Source: Paraburkholderia sp. (GTDB lineage Bacteria; Pseudomonadota; Gammaproteobacteria; Burkholderiales; Burkholderiaceae). From it: a DNA stretch of 64,000 nt. The position numbers and the translations under genes are program-made. Under the pieces are notes generated by a model. The model ran no database searches and was not told the origin of the DNA. It saw nothing but the letters and a program-made list of their open reading frames with translations. The stretch is from NCBI RefSeq assembly GCF_024281035.1, contig NZ_JAMXLH010000012.1, positions 1 through 64,000 of the forward strand. Direction: 5' to 3'. Of this stretch, positions 17,530 to 26,562 are shown piece after piece (position 1 is the stretch's first letter; every line of letters starts with the position of its first letter).

Positions 17530-17731
17530 GTCGATCACCGCTACAAAAGATCAGGCGCTACTTGCCGTGGAGCGGCCGGAATTGTCTCAAAGCGCCCGTT
17601 GCAGGTCCGGCAGAGACAAGAGCGAGGATACGCCCAATGCGGGGATGCCACCGCGTAGCGCGTCGCGGGCGCACAGAGCGCGCGCCGCGATTCAATCCGG
17701 GCGGCTCACCGCAACGATGAGCCGCGTGCAC

Positions 17732-18355
17732 TCAATGATCGAGAGCGAGCCGCGCGCCGAGTGAGATGAGCACGCTGCCCATCACGGCATCGACCGGGCG
17801 GCGCAGCTTCTGGTAACCGCGTTGCACGCTGCGGGTCGAAAAGAGCAGCGCCATCGCGGTGAACCAGCAGATCGACACGGAAGCGACGGTCGCAATCGTC
17901 GCGCCATGCACCCACGCCGGTGCATGGGCAGGCAGCAGCGTCACGAACAGGCTGCCGAAGAATGCGGCGGCCTTCGGGTTCGTGAGACCCACCAGCAGCC
18001 CGCGGCGATACGAATGCGCGCTGCCCGTCGATTTCGCGGCGTCGGGCGTCGCCACGGCACCCGACGATTTGCGCAGGCTCATCAGCGTCTTCGCGCCCAG
18101 ATACAGTAGATAGACCGCGCCCGCGATGCGGATGCCTTCATAAAGCCAGGCGAGTTGCGTGAGAATCAGCCCGAGGCCGAAAACCGCGAGCGTTGCCCAG
18201 AGCGCGTGCGATGTCGCGATGCCCGCAGCGGCGAACAGACCCGCACGGCGGCGTGCGAACGCGTGCGACGTGACGGCGAGCATATCGGGGCCGGGGCTCG
18301 CGCAGGCGAGCAGCATGACACCGGCGATGGCAGCAAGTTGAGGCAGGAAGTTCAT
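17732..18355 (-). CDS. LysE/RhtB-family amino-acid exporter
   Basis: The 207-residue protein has six predicted membrane helices and the family motifs: SPGPDMLAV near residue 20, GIATSHALWA near 45 and GLLVGLTNPKAAAFFGSLF near 120. Members export amino acids such as lysine, threonine or homoserine lactone from the cytoplasm. The true substrate cannot be told. The ATG at 18355 has no clear ribosome site. It lies alone between the beta-lactamase operon and a chemoreceptor. Confidence 0.88.
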   Translation of the reverse strand: MNFLPQLAAIAGVMLLACASPGPDMLAVTSHAFARRRAGLFAAAGIATSHALWATLAVFGLGLILTQLAWLYEGIRIAGAVYLLYLGAKTLMSLRKSSGAVATPDAAKSTGSAHSYRRGLLVGLTNPKAAAFFGSLFVTLLPAHAPAWVHGATIATVASVSICWFTAMALLFSTRSVQRGYQKLRRPVDAVMGSVLISLGARLALDH

Positions 18356-18521
18356 GAGAATCGATGCGCGCGCAACGCGTCGTAATGGATGAACGCCAAG
18401 GATACACCGTGAAAATGTGCGCAGCGCGGCGCAGTTCAGACAAATTGCTGCTGGCGGGAGATGATCCGGCGTACGCGCGCCGTTAGAGGTTCATCTCCCG
18501 CTCGCGCACGTTACGCGACTG

Positions 18522-20069
18522 TTATGCAACTACGGGCAACCGGAAGCTCGAAATTGCTTCACGCATCATCGTGACCTGATCCTTGAGCGAGTGCGCAGCC
18601 GCAGCGGCCTCTTCGACGAGCGCGGCGTTCTGCTGCGTCACCTGATCCATCTCGCCCACGGCGCGGTTCACCTGCTCGATGCCCGCGCTCTGCTCGCGCG
18701 AGGCGTGGCTGATTTCCGAGAGGATATCGTGGACGCGCCGTACCGATTGCACGATCTCGGCCATCGTTGTGCCCGCATCCGAGACGAGCTGCGCGCCTTC
18801 CGCGACAGTGCCGGTCGACTTCTCGATCAGGAGTTTGATCTCCTTGGCCGCCGTCGCCGAGCGCTGCGCGAGACTGCGCACTTCCGCGGCCACGACCGCG
18901 AAGCCGCGGCCCTGTTCGCCCGCGCGCGCCGCCTCGACAGCCGCGTTGAGCGCAAGGATATTGGTCTGGAACGCGATGCCGTCGATCACGCCGATGATGT
19001 CGCCGATCTGGCGCGAGCTGGTCGTGATTTCGCCCATCGTGCGAACCACGTTCTCGACCACTTCGCTGCCGCGCGTCGCGACGCTCGCAGCCTGGCTGGC
19101 GAGTTGTGCCGCATGCTCGGCGCTATCCGCGTTCTGCCGCACGTTGCTCGTCATCTGGTCCATGCTCGATGCGGTCTCAACGAGCGCCGCAGCCTGTTGC
19201 TCGGTGCGCTGCGAGAGATCGGTGTTGCCCGCTGCAATCTCGTTCGCGCCGACGTTGATGTTCTCCGCGCCGCCGTGCACGCGCGAGACGGTCTGCACGA
19301 GTTCCGTCTGCATCTTCGCGAGCGCGTTCATCAGGCTGTTCGAGTTGTGGCCCTGCGGTTCCAGGCGGCCCGTGAGATCCCTGTGGGCGATCCGGTTCGC
19401 CGCATCGACGGCCACTTCGAGTTCGCCGCCAATGCTCGAACGCACGCTACGCACGACGAGCACCATCACCGCGGTCGATATCCCGCCCAGCACGAACGTG
19501 ACCGCGAGCCAGATGCCGAGGCTCGCGAGGAACGCGGCGCGCACGTCATCCATGTACATGCCGGTGACGATGCACCAGTCCCACGGTGCAAACCGGTTGC
19601 TGTAGCTCGTCTTCGGCACGGGTTCCGAATGGCCGGGCTTCGCCCAAAGATAATCGACGAATCCGCCGCCGGACTGATTGGCCGCCGTCGATAGCGCGAC
19701 GAACAGGTGCTTGCCGGCCGGGTCGGCGAAGTCGGTGAGATTCTTGCCGTCCAGTTCGGGCTTGATCGGATGCATCAACATCACGGACTGCGAATTGTTG
19801 ATGCTCAGATAGCCGTCTGCGCCATAGCGGATCGAGCCGATCACCTTGAGCGCCTGTTTTTGCGCATCGGCTTCAGGCATCTGGTTCTGTTGCGAGAGCC
19901 CGTAGTAATAGTTGGCGACGCTCATCGCTTCGTCGACGAGCGTTTGTAACTGCGCTTTACGCTCGCGGATCATCGAGTCGCGGGTTTGCCATGTTCCAAA
20001 TGCGACGATCAGGAACAGCCCGATCCAGAGGATCGCGATCATCGAGCGAAGTTTTCGGTTGAGGGTCAT
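18522..20069 (-). CDS. Methyl-accepting chemotaxis protein
   Basis: The 515-residue receptor has an N-terminal membrane helix (about residues 9-27), a periplasmic single-Cache-type ligand domain (about 35-185, with [14 protein letters not shown]), a second helix (about 190-212), a HAMP region and a long cytoplasmic signalling coiled coil. The hairpin tip signature [37 protein letters not shown] confirms the function: it couples to CheW/CheA to steer the flagella. Single-Cache receptors of this type usually sense small organic acids, but the ligand is not known here. No C-terminal CheR pentapeptide is visible; it ends FRLPVVA. Confidence 0.92.
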   Translation of the reverse strand: MTLNRKLRSMIAILWIGLFLIVAFGTWQTRDSMIRERKAQLQTLVDEAMSVANYYYGLSQQNQMPEADAQKQALKVIGSIRYGADGYLSINNSQSVMLMHPIKPELDGKNLTDFADPAGKHLFVALSTAANQSGGGFVDYLWAKPGHSEPVPKTSYSNRFAPWDWCIVTGMYMDDVRAAFLASLGIWLAVTFVLGGISTAVMVLVVRSVRSSIGGELEVAVDAANRIAHRDLTGRLEPQGHNSNSLMNALAKMQTELVQTVSRVHGGAENINVGANEIAAGNTDLSQRTEQQAAALVETASSMDQMTSNVRQNADSAEHAAQLASQAASVATRGSEVVENVVRTMGEITTSSRQIGDIIGVIDGIAFQTNILALNAAVEAARAGEQGRGFAVVAAEVRSLAQRSATAAKEIKLLIEKSTGTVAEGAQLVSDAGTTMAEIVQSVRRVHDILSEISHASREQSAGIEQVNRAVGEMDQVTQQNAALVEEAAAAAHSLKDQVTMMREAISSFRLPVVA

Positions 20070-20617
20070 CGTTTGCGTGGTCGTTCCAGGTGCGCTTGTG
20101 GCTGCGTGGCTGCGCAGCCGGTATGGCCATACGGCTTTTCAGATTAACGGCGCGTGAGGGGCGCTTCTGACCTGGTGAAAACCCTTGGTCAAACGTTAAA
20201 GCGCATAAGTCATTGATGTTCACCCATTGACAGTGCCGGGTTAAACTGCGGCGCCCTGTCGCGCCCCGATTCACGCGCTCCACGGCGGGCGGGCATCGCT
20301 TCCGCCATGGTTTGCGGCTTGATCTTGCCGCTTCATTCCGAGGCTGAATTAAATCTGCAATCCTGCGCAATCGACAGATTGCTCCGCTCATTCCGATTAA
20401 ACAAAGTCTTTGCGCGGCAGGGCGAGTTTGCCGGGTAAGGTCGAATTTGCGGTCGTGCTGCGGGCGTTCCTTCTGCCGTCACGCGCGCTTTCTGCGGAAC
20501 GATTCCGCATTTCGACAAAGGGTGACATGCGCGCGCCCGGCAACGGGCGTTTCCGGGCGGCTTTCGACGCAAGCGTGCGTCACGCGTTGGCTGACCGCGC
20601 GTGTCGGACGGGGTGGC
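20070..20617. other. Intergenic stretch without a recognised gene
   Basis: About 550 bases lie between the chemoreceptor start and the end of a small minus-strand gene. Open frames here have arginine-rich, out-of-frame character and no ribosome site. The chemoreceptor promoter must lie here, but I could not fix a flagellar (sigma-28) promoter. Confidence 0.4.
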
Positions 20618-20767
20618 TTAAACCGGATCCTTGCTCGGCGGCCCATCGGGACGTTGCGGCTCCTCGCCGTGATGGCCATGCGGCGGCGGCGTGAGCGGGT
20701 CGCGCTCGGGATCGCGCGTTGGATCGGCGATCGGTTCGGGCAGCGGATTCGTATGCGAGCAGATCAT
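20618..20767 (-). CDS. Small proline/aspartate-rich protein
   Basis: The 49-residue product reads MICSHTNPLPEPIADPTRD and continues with Pro, Asp, Glu and His-rich residues to SKDPV. The PEPIADP and DPERDPLTPPPHG pattern recurs in small intrinsically disordered proteins of Burkholderia relatives; no function is known. An AAGG site lies before the ATG. It has no membrane segment or signal peptide. Confidence 0.6.
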   Translation of the reverse strand: MICSHTNPLPEPIADPTRDPERDPLTPPPHGHHGEEPQRPDGPPSKDPV

Positions 20768-21065
20768 CGCGGGTACCTTTTGCGCTGTGGCATTGTCCGC
20801 ACGGGGCGGCGGAGCGGACGTTCAATCTATAGCGTAGGCGAAAGCCGCGCGCCGTGCGGAGTTTCGATGGCGCTTTTGGAGCACTGCCGAATATGCGCCG
20901 ATGGTGTGTTGATTGCGCGTCGATTATCTGTCGTTCGAGCGCAATTCCTGTGTTTCCAGGTGCGCATGGCGGCGATTGTTTCAGTCGCGGCAAAGCTGTT
21001 TGTGTGTTACCGGCGTTTCAGAATGCCGGGCCCGACCGTACACTTCAACCTTTCCCGGAATGGGG

Positions 21066-21332
21066 ATGCCGCAGCGGCGTCCCGGCTTGTCGGCTTGGAG
21101 TGCGGTGATGGGTGTGGCGGTGATTGCGGTGGTTTTCGTAGCAGGATTGATCGGCGTGCCGACGATGTTCAACCACACCGATTCGCCTGCAGCGCACGTA
21201 CAGCAGGCAGCGCACGTGCAGCAGGAACAGGTCGCATCGGCGCAGCCACCCGCATCAGCCGATAGCGCATCCGCCGATAGCGCATCCGCCGATAGCGCGC
21301 CCGCCGATAGCGCGGCGCTCGACCGGCCGTAA
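21066..21332 (+). CDS. Small single-pass membrane protein with a repetitive C-terminal tail
   Basis: The 88-residue protein has a short basic N-terminus (MPQRRPGLS), one hydrophobic helix (about residues 12-34) and then a tail made of repeats: AHVQQ twice, then four ADSAS-type pentapeptides encoded by a 15-bp tandem repeat. The tail is probably periplasmic and flexible. I chose ATG 21066, preceded by GGAATGGGG; a second ATG two codons earlier is possible. No family is recognised. Confidence 0.6.
   Translation: MPQRRPGLSAWSAVMGVAVIAVVFVAGLIGVPTMFNHTDSPAAHVQQAAHVQQEQVASAQPPASADSASADSASADSAPADSAALDRP
21258..21317 (+). repeat. Four tandem copies of a 15-bp repeat
   Basis: The unit GCCGATAGCGCATCC occurs four times in a row (the last two slightly changed), inside the coding region of the small membrane protein. 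It encodes Ala-Asp-Ser-Ala-Ser units. Being a multiple of three, changes in copy number keep the frame. Confidence 0.85.
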
Positions 21333-21350
21333 GCGGCGCAGCGGCCGTGA

Positions 21351-21938
21351 TTACATGCCGCTCAGGTCGGCCGGCGTGTCGATATCGCGCAGGATGCCAG
21401 GGTCGTCGACGTCGATGCGCGTGAGCGCGTGCGCAGCCAGCAGCGCGCGTGCGCCGGTATCGCCATCCAGCGCGAGCAGCGCGTCGCGATGCTCGAAGCC
21501 GAAACCCACCGGGTGCCCACGCTGCCCCTTGTAGAACGGCGCGGCGAGCGACGCGCCTTCGTCGATGGCGCGCGCCACGGCTGCGATGCTCGCTACGGCG
21601 ATGCGCGGCATGTCGGCAAGCGCGACGATCCAGCTTTCGGCCTCTCGCGCGGCGCCAACGCCCGCTGCCAGGCTCGCGCCCATCCCGCTCGCCGCATTCG
21701 CGGCAAACACCACATCGCAGCCCGCATCGTTGAGCACGTGCGCGAGCGCTTCCGCGCCGGGCCGCACGACGGCGATCACCTTCGGGACGACGCGCAGCAG
21801 CCGGTGCGCGGCAACGTGTGCGACGCACCGGCCTTCGGGAAGCGGGGCGAGGAGTTTGTTGCGCAGACCTTCGGGATCGAAGCGCGATCCGGTGCCGGCG
21901 GCGAGCAGCACGCCGGTGGCAAGCGATGCATAGCCCAT
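21351..21938 (-). CDS. MocA/MobA-like molybdopterin nucleotidyltransferase
   Basis: The 195-residue protein has the NTP-transferase signature at its start (ATGVLLAAGTGSRFDPEGLRNKLL), followed by the ADMPRI metal motif near residue 105 and GHPVGFG near 140. This places it with the MocA-type cytidylyltransferases that attach CMP to the molybdenum cofactor of xanthine-dehydrogenase-like enzymes. MobA-type guanylyl transfer cannot be excluded. The ATG at 21938 was chosen because the protein starts there as its family does; the frame runs 85 codons further without family content. No partner xdh genes are in the window. Confidence 0.8.
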   Translation of the reverse strand: MGYASLATGVLLAAGTGSRFDPEGLRNKLLAPLPEGRCVAHVAAHRLLRVVPKVIAVVRPGAEALAHVLNDAGCDVVFAANAASGMGASLAAGVGAAREAESWIVALADMPRIAVASIAAVARAIDEGASLAAPFYKGQRGHPVGFGFEHRDALLALDGDTGARALLAAHALTRIDVDDPGILRDIDTPADLSGM

Positions 21939-22171
21939 GGAGCGTACCGCGCGTGAGAGGAGGAAGCGTCGATTTTGCGGCGCAACCGCGCGCGTGGCAA
22001 GCCCTGCGAGCGGCCTGCGCGGCGGGTCAGGCCGTCGTGCGCAGCGACGGCACCGCCTGGCCGACCGCGACCGGCGGACTGCGGCCGGCAGATTGCGGCG
22101 GATGCCGTTCAGGCTCATACCGCCGCAAAACATCAGGACAACAGATTTATTCGTTCGGCCAAAGCAGACCG

Positions 22172-22212
22172 AAAAAACAAAACCGGGAAGCATCGTGCTT
22201 CCCGGTTTTGTT
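22172..22212 (-). terminator. Long hairpin terminator after the aspartate carbamoyltransferase gene
   Basis: A perfect 17-bp stem (22176-22192 with 22196-22212, loop TCG) is followed on the minus strand by a T run. It lies 24 bases after the stop at 22236. Confidence 0.85.
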
Positions 22213-22235
22213 GTGAAGTCATCCAGTTTCGGATT

Positions 22236-23528
22236 TCAGTCGATGCCGTGGAATACGGCGTCGTCCGGACCGAGATAGACGGGCGGGTGCCATGCGGCGT
22301 CGCGCATCGAGTGCTGGACGAGCGTATCTACACCCAGCAGCACCGCAAAGATCGCCATGCGCACGGGAATGCCGTTGTCGGTCTGGCGGAAGATCGCGAG
22401 GCGCGAGTCGTGGTTCAGGTCCGTCGACAGATCGTTCGCGCCCGGGCGGCTGTCGCGCGGCAGCGGGTGCATGATCAGCGTGTCCGGGCCGCAGACGCTA
22501 TCCACGAGCGCCTGGTTGATCTGGAAGTCGGGCGTGTAGCCTTCGAACGACTCGTCGGTGAAGCGCTCCTTCTGGATGCGCGTCGCGTACACGACATCCG
22601 CGCCGCGCAGGCCGGACGTGAGGTCGTTGGTCTGCTCGATGACGTGGCCGTTGCGCGAAATCTTGTCGAGGATGTACGCGGGCATTTCGAGCATCGGCGG
22701 CGAGACGAGCGTGAATTTGATGCCGCGATAGAGCGCGAGCAGCTTCACGAGCGAGTGCACCGTGCGGCCGTACTTGAGGTCGCCGACGAGCGCGATGTGT
22801 GCGCCGTCAACGATCTTGCCGAGGCGCGAGAATTCACGCTGGATCGTGTAGAGGTCGAGGAGCGCCTGGCTCGGATGCTCGCCGGGACCGTCGCCGCCGT
22901 TGATCACGGGGATATTCACGGCGCGCGCGAATTCGGCCACGGAGCCTTGCTCCGGGTGGCGGATCACCATCGCGTCGACATAGCCCGCCATGACGCGGCT
23001 CGTGTCGTAGATCGATTCGCCCTTCGCCATCGACGAGAACGTGAAGCCGGTCGTATCGCACACCGAACCGCCGAGGCGGCAGAATGCGGCGCCGAAGCTC
23101 ACGCGCGTACGCGTGCTGGCTTCGAAAAAGAGGTTGCCGAGCACCGCGCCTTCCAGCACGCGCGAGATTTTCCGGCGGCGCGCGATGGGCTGCATGATGT
23201 CCGCCACGCGAAAGAGCGCTTCGACGGAATCGCGCGAGAACTGGTCGACGGACAGCAGTTGCGGCTTGCCTTCGACATGGAACTGGCTGGCGAGCGACTG
23301 GGTGTCTACGCTTTGCGTATAGCCTTCGCGCGGCTCGGGACTGCCGACGATCTCGGAGACAAAGCGCTCGACGATCTCGGGCATCGCGCGCGATTCCTGC
23401 GACTCTTCCGGCAGGAGCCATGTGTCGAGCGCCCGGCGCGACACGCCGATGCGGCTCGCGAAAGCGTCGCGCGTCATGTTCAGACGCCGCATGGCGTCGC
23501 GGAGGAAGGCTTGTTGCGGAACGCTCAT
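22236..23528 (-). CDS. Aspartate carbamoyltransferase with N-terminal HTH-like extension
   Basis: The catalytic part (about residues 90-430) shows the ATCase motifs FFEASTRTRVSF (carbamoyl phosphate binding), INGGDGPGEHPSQALLDLY and MHPLPRDSRPGAND, so it should condense aspartate and carbamoyl phosphate in pyrimidine synthesis. The first 80 residues are extra: QAFLRDAMRRLNMTRDAFASRIGVSRRALDTWLLP reads as a Cro/XRE-like helix-turn-helix. At 430 residues it is about 100 longer than a normal PyrB. It is probably the second ATCase known in Burkholderia genomes rather than the PyrR/PyrC-linked one, since no pyr genes flank it. A sigma-70-type promoter lies at 23569-23596. Confidence 0.88.
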   Translation of the reverse strand: MSVPQQAFLRDAMRRLNMTRDAFASRIGVSRRALDTWLLPEESQESRAMPEIVERFVSEIVGSPEPREGYTQSVDTQSLASQFHVEGKPQLLSVDQFSRDSVEALFRVADIMQPIARRRKISRVLEGAVLGNLFFEASTRTRVSFGAAFCRLGGSVCDTTGFTFSSMAKGESIYDTSRVMAGYVDAMVIRHPEQGSVAEFARAVNIPVINGGDGPGEHPSQALLDLYTIQREFSRLGKIVDGAHIALVGDLKYGRTVHSLVKLLALYRGIKFTLVSPPMLEMPAYILDKISRNGHVIEQTNDLTSGLRGADVVYATRIQKERFTDESFEGYTPDFQINQALVDSVCGPDTLIMHPLPRDSRPGANDLSTDLNHDSRLAIFRQTDNGIPVRMAIFAVLLGVDTLVQHSMRDAAWHPPVYLGPDDAVFHGID

Positions 23529-23568
23529 GCAGGCACCTGTGAGTAGGGGGTTAATGTACGCGGTGCGT

Positions 23569-23596
23569 ATATTAGTCTGGCGACAGTAGAAGTCAA
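23569..23596 (-). promoter_or_regulatory. Sigma-70-type promoter for the aspartate carbamoyltransferase gene
   Basis: On the minus strand TTGACT (23591-23596) and TAATAT (23569-23574) are separated by 16 bases and lie about 40 bases before the ATG at 23528. Confidence 0.6.
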
Positions 23597-23883
23597 GCGG
23601 TTTTCGCCCGGCGTGGCGAAATCGATCTAGATGGCGGAATGCCGCACGACGAGGAGGTCGTCACGGTTATTGGGATGGACGTTTGGAAACGGCACCGATA
23701 ATGCGCATTTCATGCTCCCTACGGCCAGTCGTTTCCCGCCGCCACCAAGTTGATCTCAGACCTTCATTCCCCGCCTGGCTTCCCGCTTTGCTCCACGCCT
23801 GGCTTCCAGTCTCGCTCACCATTGCGCCTGGCTCGCCCGTTTTGCCTGCTGACGTGCGCGGCACTACGCCGCCGGAGCCGGCC

Positions 23884-24849
23884 ATGAAAACGCGCTGGGC
23901 GGATTCCGCTGCCGATCTGGCGAGCAGCGGTACGCGACTCATCCCGCATCGGACTGCTCGCCGCGCAGTCGTCGCGTGGTCGCTTGCGGCGGGAGGCATC
24001 GCGCTGGCGGGCGGTATTGCGATCGGGCATTACTTCGGCGGCGCGGAGGCGGTGGCGGCAGACGACATCGGCAGCACCGCGCCGCTTGAACACCACCAGC
24101 GCCACGTCGTACGGGAACTGGGGCAGATGCATGCATCGCTTGCGTTGCTCGATCCGCGCATCGAACGGCTCGCGGCCCAGATTGCAGAACTGCGCCAGTT
24201 CGACCAGCGGCTGCGCGCGCAGCCTGCGCGCCGCAAAGCGCCGGTGATGGTGTCCGCGCGCCGGGCCCGCGGCGGCGAGGGTGACGAGGGCGGTCCGGCG
24301 CTCCCGCCGCGGCCCTGCATCAAGGCGCCTGCGACGCAGCCGGGTGAGCGCGGGACGCAGAGCGAGATCGACTGCATGATTCAGACGCTTTCGGCGCTCG
24401 AACATACGGTTGCGCAGTACGAGGCGGCGCGCAGCGCGTTCCCGAGCCGCGCGCCGGTCGAAAGCGGGCGCCTCAGCTCGAGCTTCGGCAACCGGATCGA
24501 CCCATTCACCCGGCGATTCAGCTTTCATTCCGGCGTCGACCTGGTAGCGCCCCCCGGCACGCGGATCCTTGCCGCGGCCGGTGGCCGCGTCGTCCACGCG
24601 GGGCGCAAGCCGGGCTACGGCAACACGGTCGAGATCGATCACGGCAACGGATTCGTGACGCGCTATGGGCACGCGTCGAAGATCGCGGTCCGGGCCGGGC
24701 AACTCGTGATGCCGCTCGATCACATCGCGAATGTGGGCTCGACTGGGCGATCGACCGGGCCGCATCTTCACTACGAGGTGCTCGTGGGCGGCGAGCCGGT
24801 CAACCCGGCCGACTATTTCGCGCGGCTCGACGCGGACTGGCGTGGCTGA
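23884..24849 (+). CDS. M23-family metallopeptidase (LytM), membrane-anchored
   Basis: The 321-residue protein has one N-terminal membrane helix (about residues 30-48), a coiled-coil stretch (about 65-105), a proline-rich linker and a C-terminal M23 domain (about 185-318) with the zinc-binding motifs HSGVDL and GRSTGPHLHYEV. It should cleave peptidoglycan cross-bridges from the periplasmic side. The downstream genes encode a small membrane coiled-coil protein and a bactofilin; in other bacteria bactofilins position M23 peptidases to control cell shape, so the three probably act together. The ATG at 23884 follows a GGAG site; longer in-frame starts lack one. Confidence 0.88.
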   Translation: MKTRWADSAADLASSGTRLIPHRTARRAVVAWSLAAGGIALAGGIAIGHYFGGAEAVAADDIGSTAPLEHHQRHVVRELGQMHASLALLDPRIERLAAQIAELRQFDQRLRAQPARRKAPVMVSARRARGGEGDEGGPALPPRPCIKAPATQPGERGTQSEIDCMIQTLSALEHTVAQYEAARSAFPSRAPVESGRLSSSFGNRIDPFTRRFSFHSGVDLVAPPGTRILAAAGGRVVHAGRKPGYGNTVEIDHGNGFVTRYGHASKIAVRAGQLVMPLDHIANVGSTGRSTGPHLHYEVLVGGEPVNPADYFARLDADWRG

Positions 24850-24852
24850 TCA

Positions 24853-24904
24853 ACGTAAATGAGCACCGTGAATGAGCGACGTAAATGAGCACCGTGAATA
24901 AGCG
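24853..24904 (+). repeat. Tandem 26-bp duplication over a translation start
   Basis: Two adjacent 26-bp copies (24853-24878 and 24879-24904) differ at one base. Each carries an ATGAGCACCGTGAAT start; the first copy's frame is a nine-codon mini-ORF whose TGA overlaps the second ATG at 24885. Confidence 0.85.
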
Positions 24905-25250
24905 CCGTGGCTTCCCGCGCGACCGTGCGCGCACGACGCGCGCCTACACGTTGCAGCCCGTGCGCTCGCGGCTCGCGTGCTGGAGCGTGGCGCTGGTGTG
25001 GACCGTTGCTGCGGCGGCGGCGGGTGCGGGTGCGGCAGTGTGGGCGCTCGGGCAGGACGCACCCGAGCATAGTCCGGGCGCGTCGCCCGACGCGCTGCAC
25101 GCCGAACTGGCCGATATGCAACTCAAGCTGGAACAGGCGCGCGCAGTCAGTGCCGCGCTGCAAAAGTCGGCGGATTCGGCGCAGGCCGATATCGCGAAGC
25201 TGCAGGCCGACCTGATGTTCCTGCGCAGCCACAGTCGCGCCGCGCGCTGA
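24885..25250 (+). CDS. Small inner-membrane coiled-coil protein of the bactofilin operon
   Basis: The 121-residue protein has a basic N-terminus, one hydrophobic segment (about residues 33-56) and a C-terminal coiled coil (about 68-115, HAELADMQLKLEQARAVSAAL). It sits between the M23 peptidase and the bactofilin on the same strand, which suggests a structural role in that complex, perhaps linking the cytoskeleton and the membrane. No named family. Its start region is duplicated, so translation may begin by termination-reinitiation from the preceding mini-ORF. Confidence 0.7.
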   Translation: MSTVNKRRGFPRDRARTTRAYTLQPVRSRLACWSVALVWTVAAAAAGAGAAVWALGQDAPEHSPGASPDALHAELADMQLKLEQARAVSAALQKSADSAQADIAKLQADLMFLRSHSRAAR

Positions 25251-25306
25251 CATGGGTTGCGCGACGACTACTCATCCAGACGATTGACATCAACGAGGTG
25301 TTACCC

Positions 25307-25762
25307 ATGTTCGGCAAGAAAAGGCTTCAGGCGGGCATCGAGCAGACCCAACTCGCGACGCTGATCGCGCAGGACGTGCGCATCACGGGCGATGTCGAAT
25401 TTGCCGACGGGCTGCGGCTCGACGGGCAGGTTCACGGCGACGTCGTCGGCAAGCAGGGCGTGAAGACGCTGCTCGTGCTGAGCGACTGCGGCACCATCGA
25501 GGGCAACGTGCACGGTTACGACATTGTGGTGAACGGACGAATCGTCGGGGACGTGATTGCCGATCACTTCATCGAGCTAAAAGCGAATGCGCGCGTGACC
25601 GGCAATATCCAGTATCTGCAATTGCAGATGGAAAGCGGCGCGACGGTGGAAGGCACACTGACGAAACGTGAAGCGAACGCGGCGCAGGAACGGCTGATCG
25701 ACGCCCGGGCCGCCGATGCCGGGCCGCAACTGCCGGCCCCGGAGACATCGACTAACGCTTGA
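25307..25762 (+). CDS. Bactofilin (polymer-forming cytoskeletal protein)
   Basis: The 151-residue protein is a bactofilin: a central beta-helix domain of about 100 residues with the repeated hydrophobic pattern (ITGDVEFADGLRLDGQVHGDVV, LVLSDCGTIEGNVHGYDIVVNGRIVGDVI) and disordered ends. It polymerises without nucleotide at the inner membrane and recruits cell-wall enzymes. The ATG at 25307 follows GAGGTG; a GTG three codons earlier is less likely. It closes the M23/coiled-coil/bactofilin operon. Confidence 0.9.
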   Translation: MFGKKRLQAGIEQTQLATLIAQDVRITGDVEFADGLRLDGQVHGDVVGKQGVKTLLVLSDCGTIEGNVHGYDIVVNGRIVGDVIADHFIELKANARVTGNIQYLQLQMESGATVEGTLTKREANAAQERLIDARAADAGPQLPAPETSTNA

Positions 25763-25780
25763 TGTACGCGGCTGCGCATT

Positions 25781-25812
25781 GCTGCTGCTCGGCGCACGCA
25801 CGGAGCAGCAGC
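25781..25812 (+). terminator. Hairpin after the bactofilin gene
   Basis: GCTGCTGCTC at 25781-25790 pairs with GAGCAGCAGC at 25803-25812. Only a weak T run follows, so termination may be partial. Confidence 0.4.
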
Positions 25813-25946
25813 GTTCATCGTCGAGAGAAATAGCGGCGGCTTGCCTTGGAGGGGGCGAGACAGGGCGCACTACAAGGTGCGAGCAGGGTGCACGACAAGG
25901 TGCAAAACAGGGTGCGAGACTCGCGTGCGGATGCGGGATTGCGGCT

Positions 25947-26279
25947 TTAGCGCGCCGCGCGTGCACCCGCCGTAGCGCGCGTGGTGCGATTGCGGCTGCG
26001 AGCGCGCCCGCGCTCGGCCTCGATGGGCTCGCCGTTGAGCATGATGCGTCGGCCGGGCACGTGCGCGGCGACGAGGCGGGCGATGTCGAGTGCGGTGGTT
26101 TCGGCCGGGACGACCTGGCGGCGTGCCCCGTCGTCCAGCGGCGTCGTCCATTCGACCAGCACGCACGGGCGGCCCCACGGCTGCTGGAGCGGAGCCGAGA
26201 CGCGGCAGGTTGCGACATTCGAGGGCGCACCGTCGTCCAACAGGGTTTGCAGGTGCATCAGCACGTCGTCTTCAACCAT
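25947..26279 (-). CDS. Conserved hypothetical protein
   Basis: The 110-residue product (MVEDDVLMHLQTLLDDGAPSNVATCRV...) has no signal peptide or membrane helix. It is soluble, with a basic Arg-rich tail (RGRARSRNRTTRATAG). A clear AAGGAG site 8 bases before the ATG at 26279 fixes the start; the frame stays open upstream. I recognise no family and the neighbours give no hint. Confidence 0.6.
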   Translation of the reverse strand: MVEDDVLMHLQTLLDDGAPSNVATCRVSAPLQQPWGRPCVLVEWTTPLDDGARRQVVPAETTALDIARLVAAHVPGRRIMLNGEPIEAERGRARSRNRTTRATAGARAAR

Positions 26280-26562
26280 GTCGTGGCTCCTTGGTTCTTT
26301 TCGTCGCCTGGCGTAGGGCGCCGGCAGACTGCCTCGTGGCGCGGTACCCAAAAAAACGCCGCCGATGCTCCGGCGGCCGAACAGGGGTAAGTCCACGTAT
26401 GGTTGCAGCAAAGAATTAAACGAACCTTAAGAGCACGGGATTTAAGTAAAGATTGATTTCGGCTGCACGATAACAGTGAAGATAACGGCGCGGCATGCGC
26501 CCGCCCGCGCGGGCGTTTCGGCCCGCGTGAAGACATCTGCGGCAGCGAAAGAAAGCCGGGCT

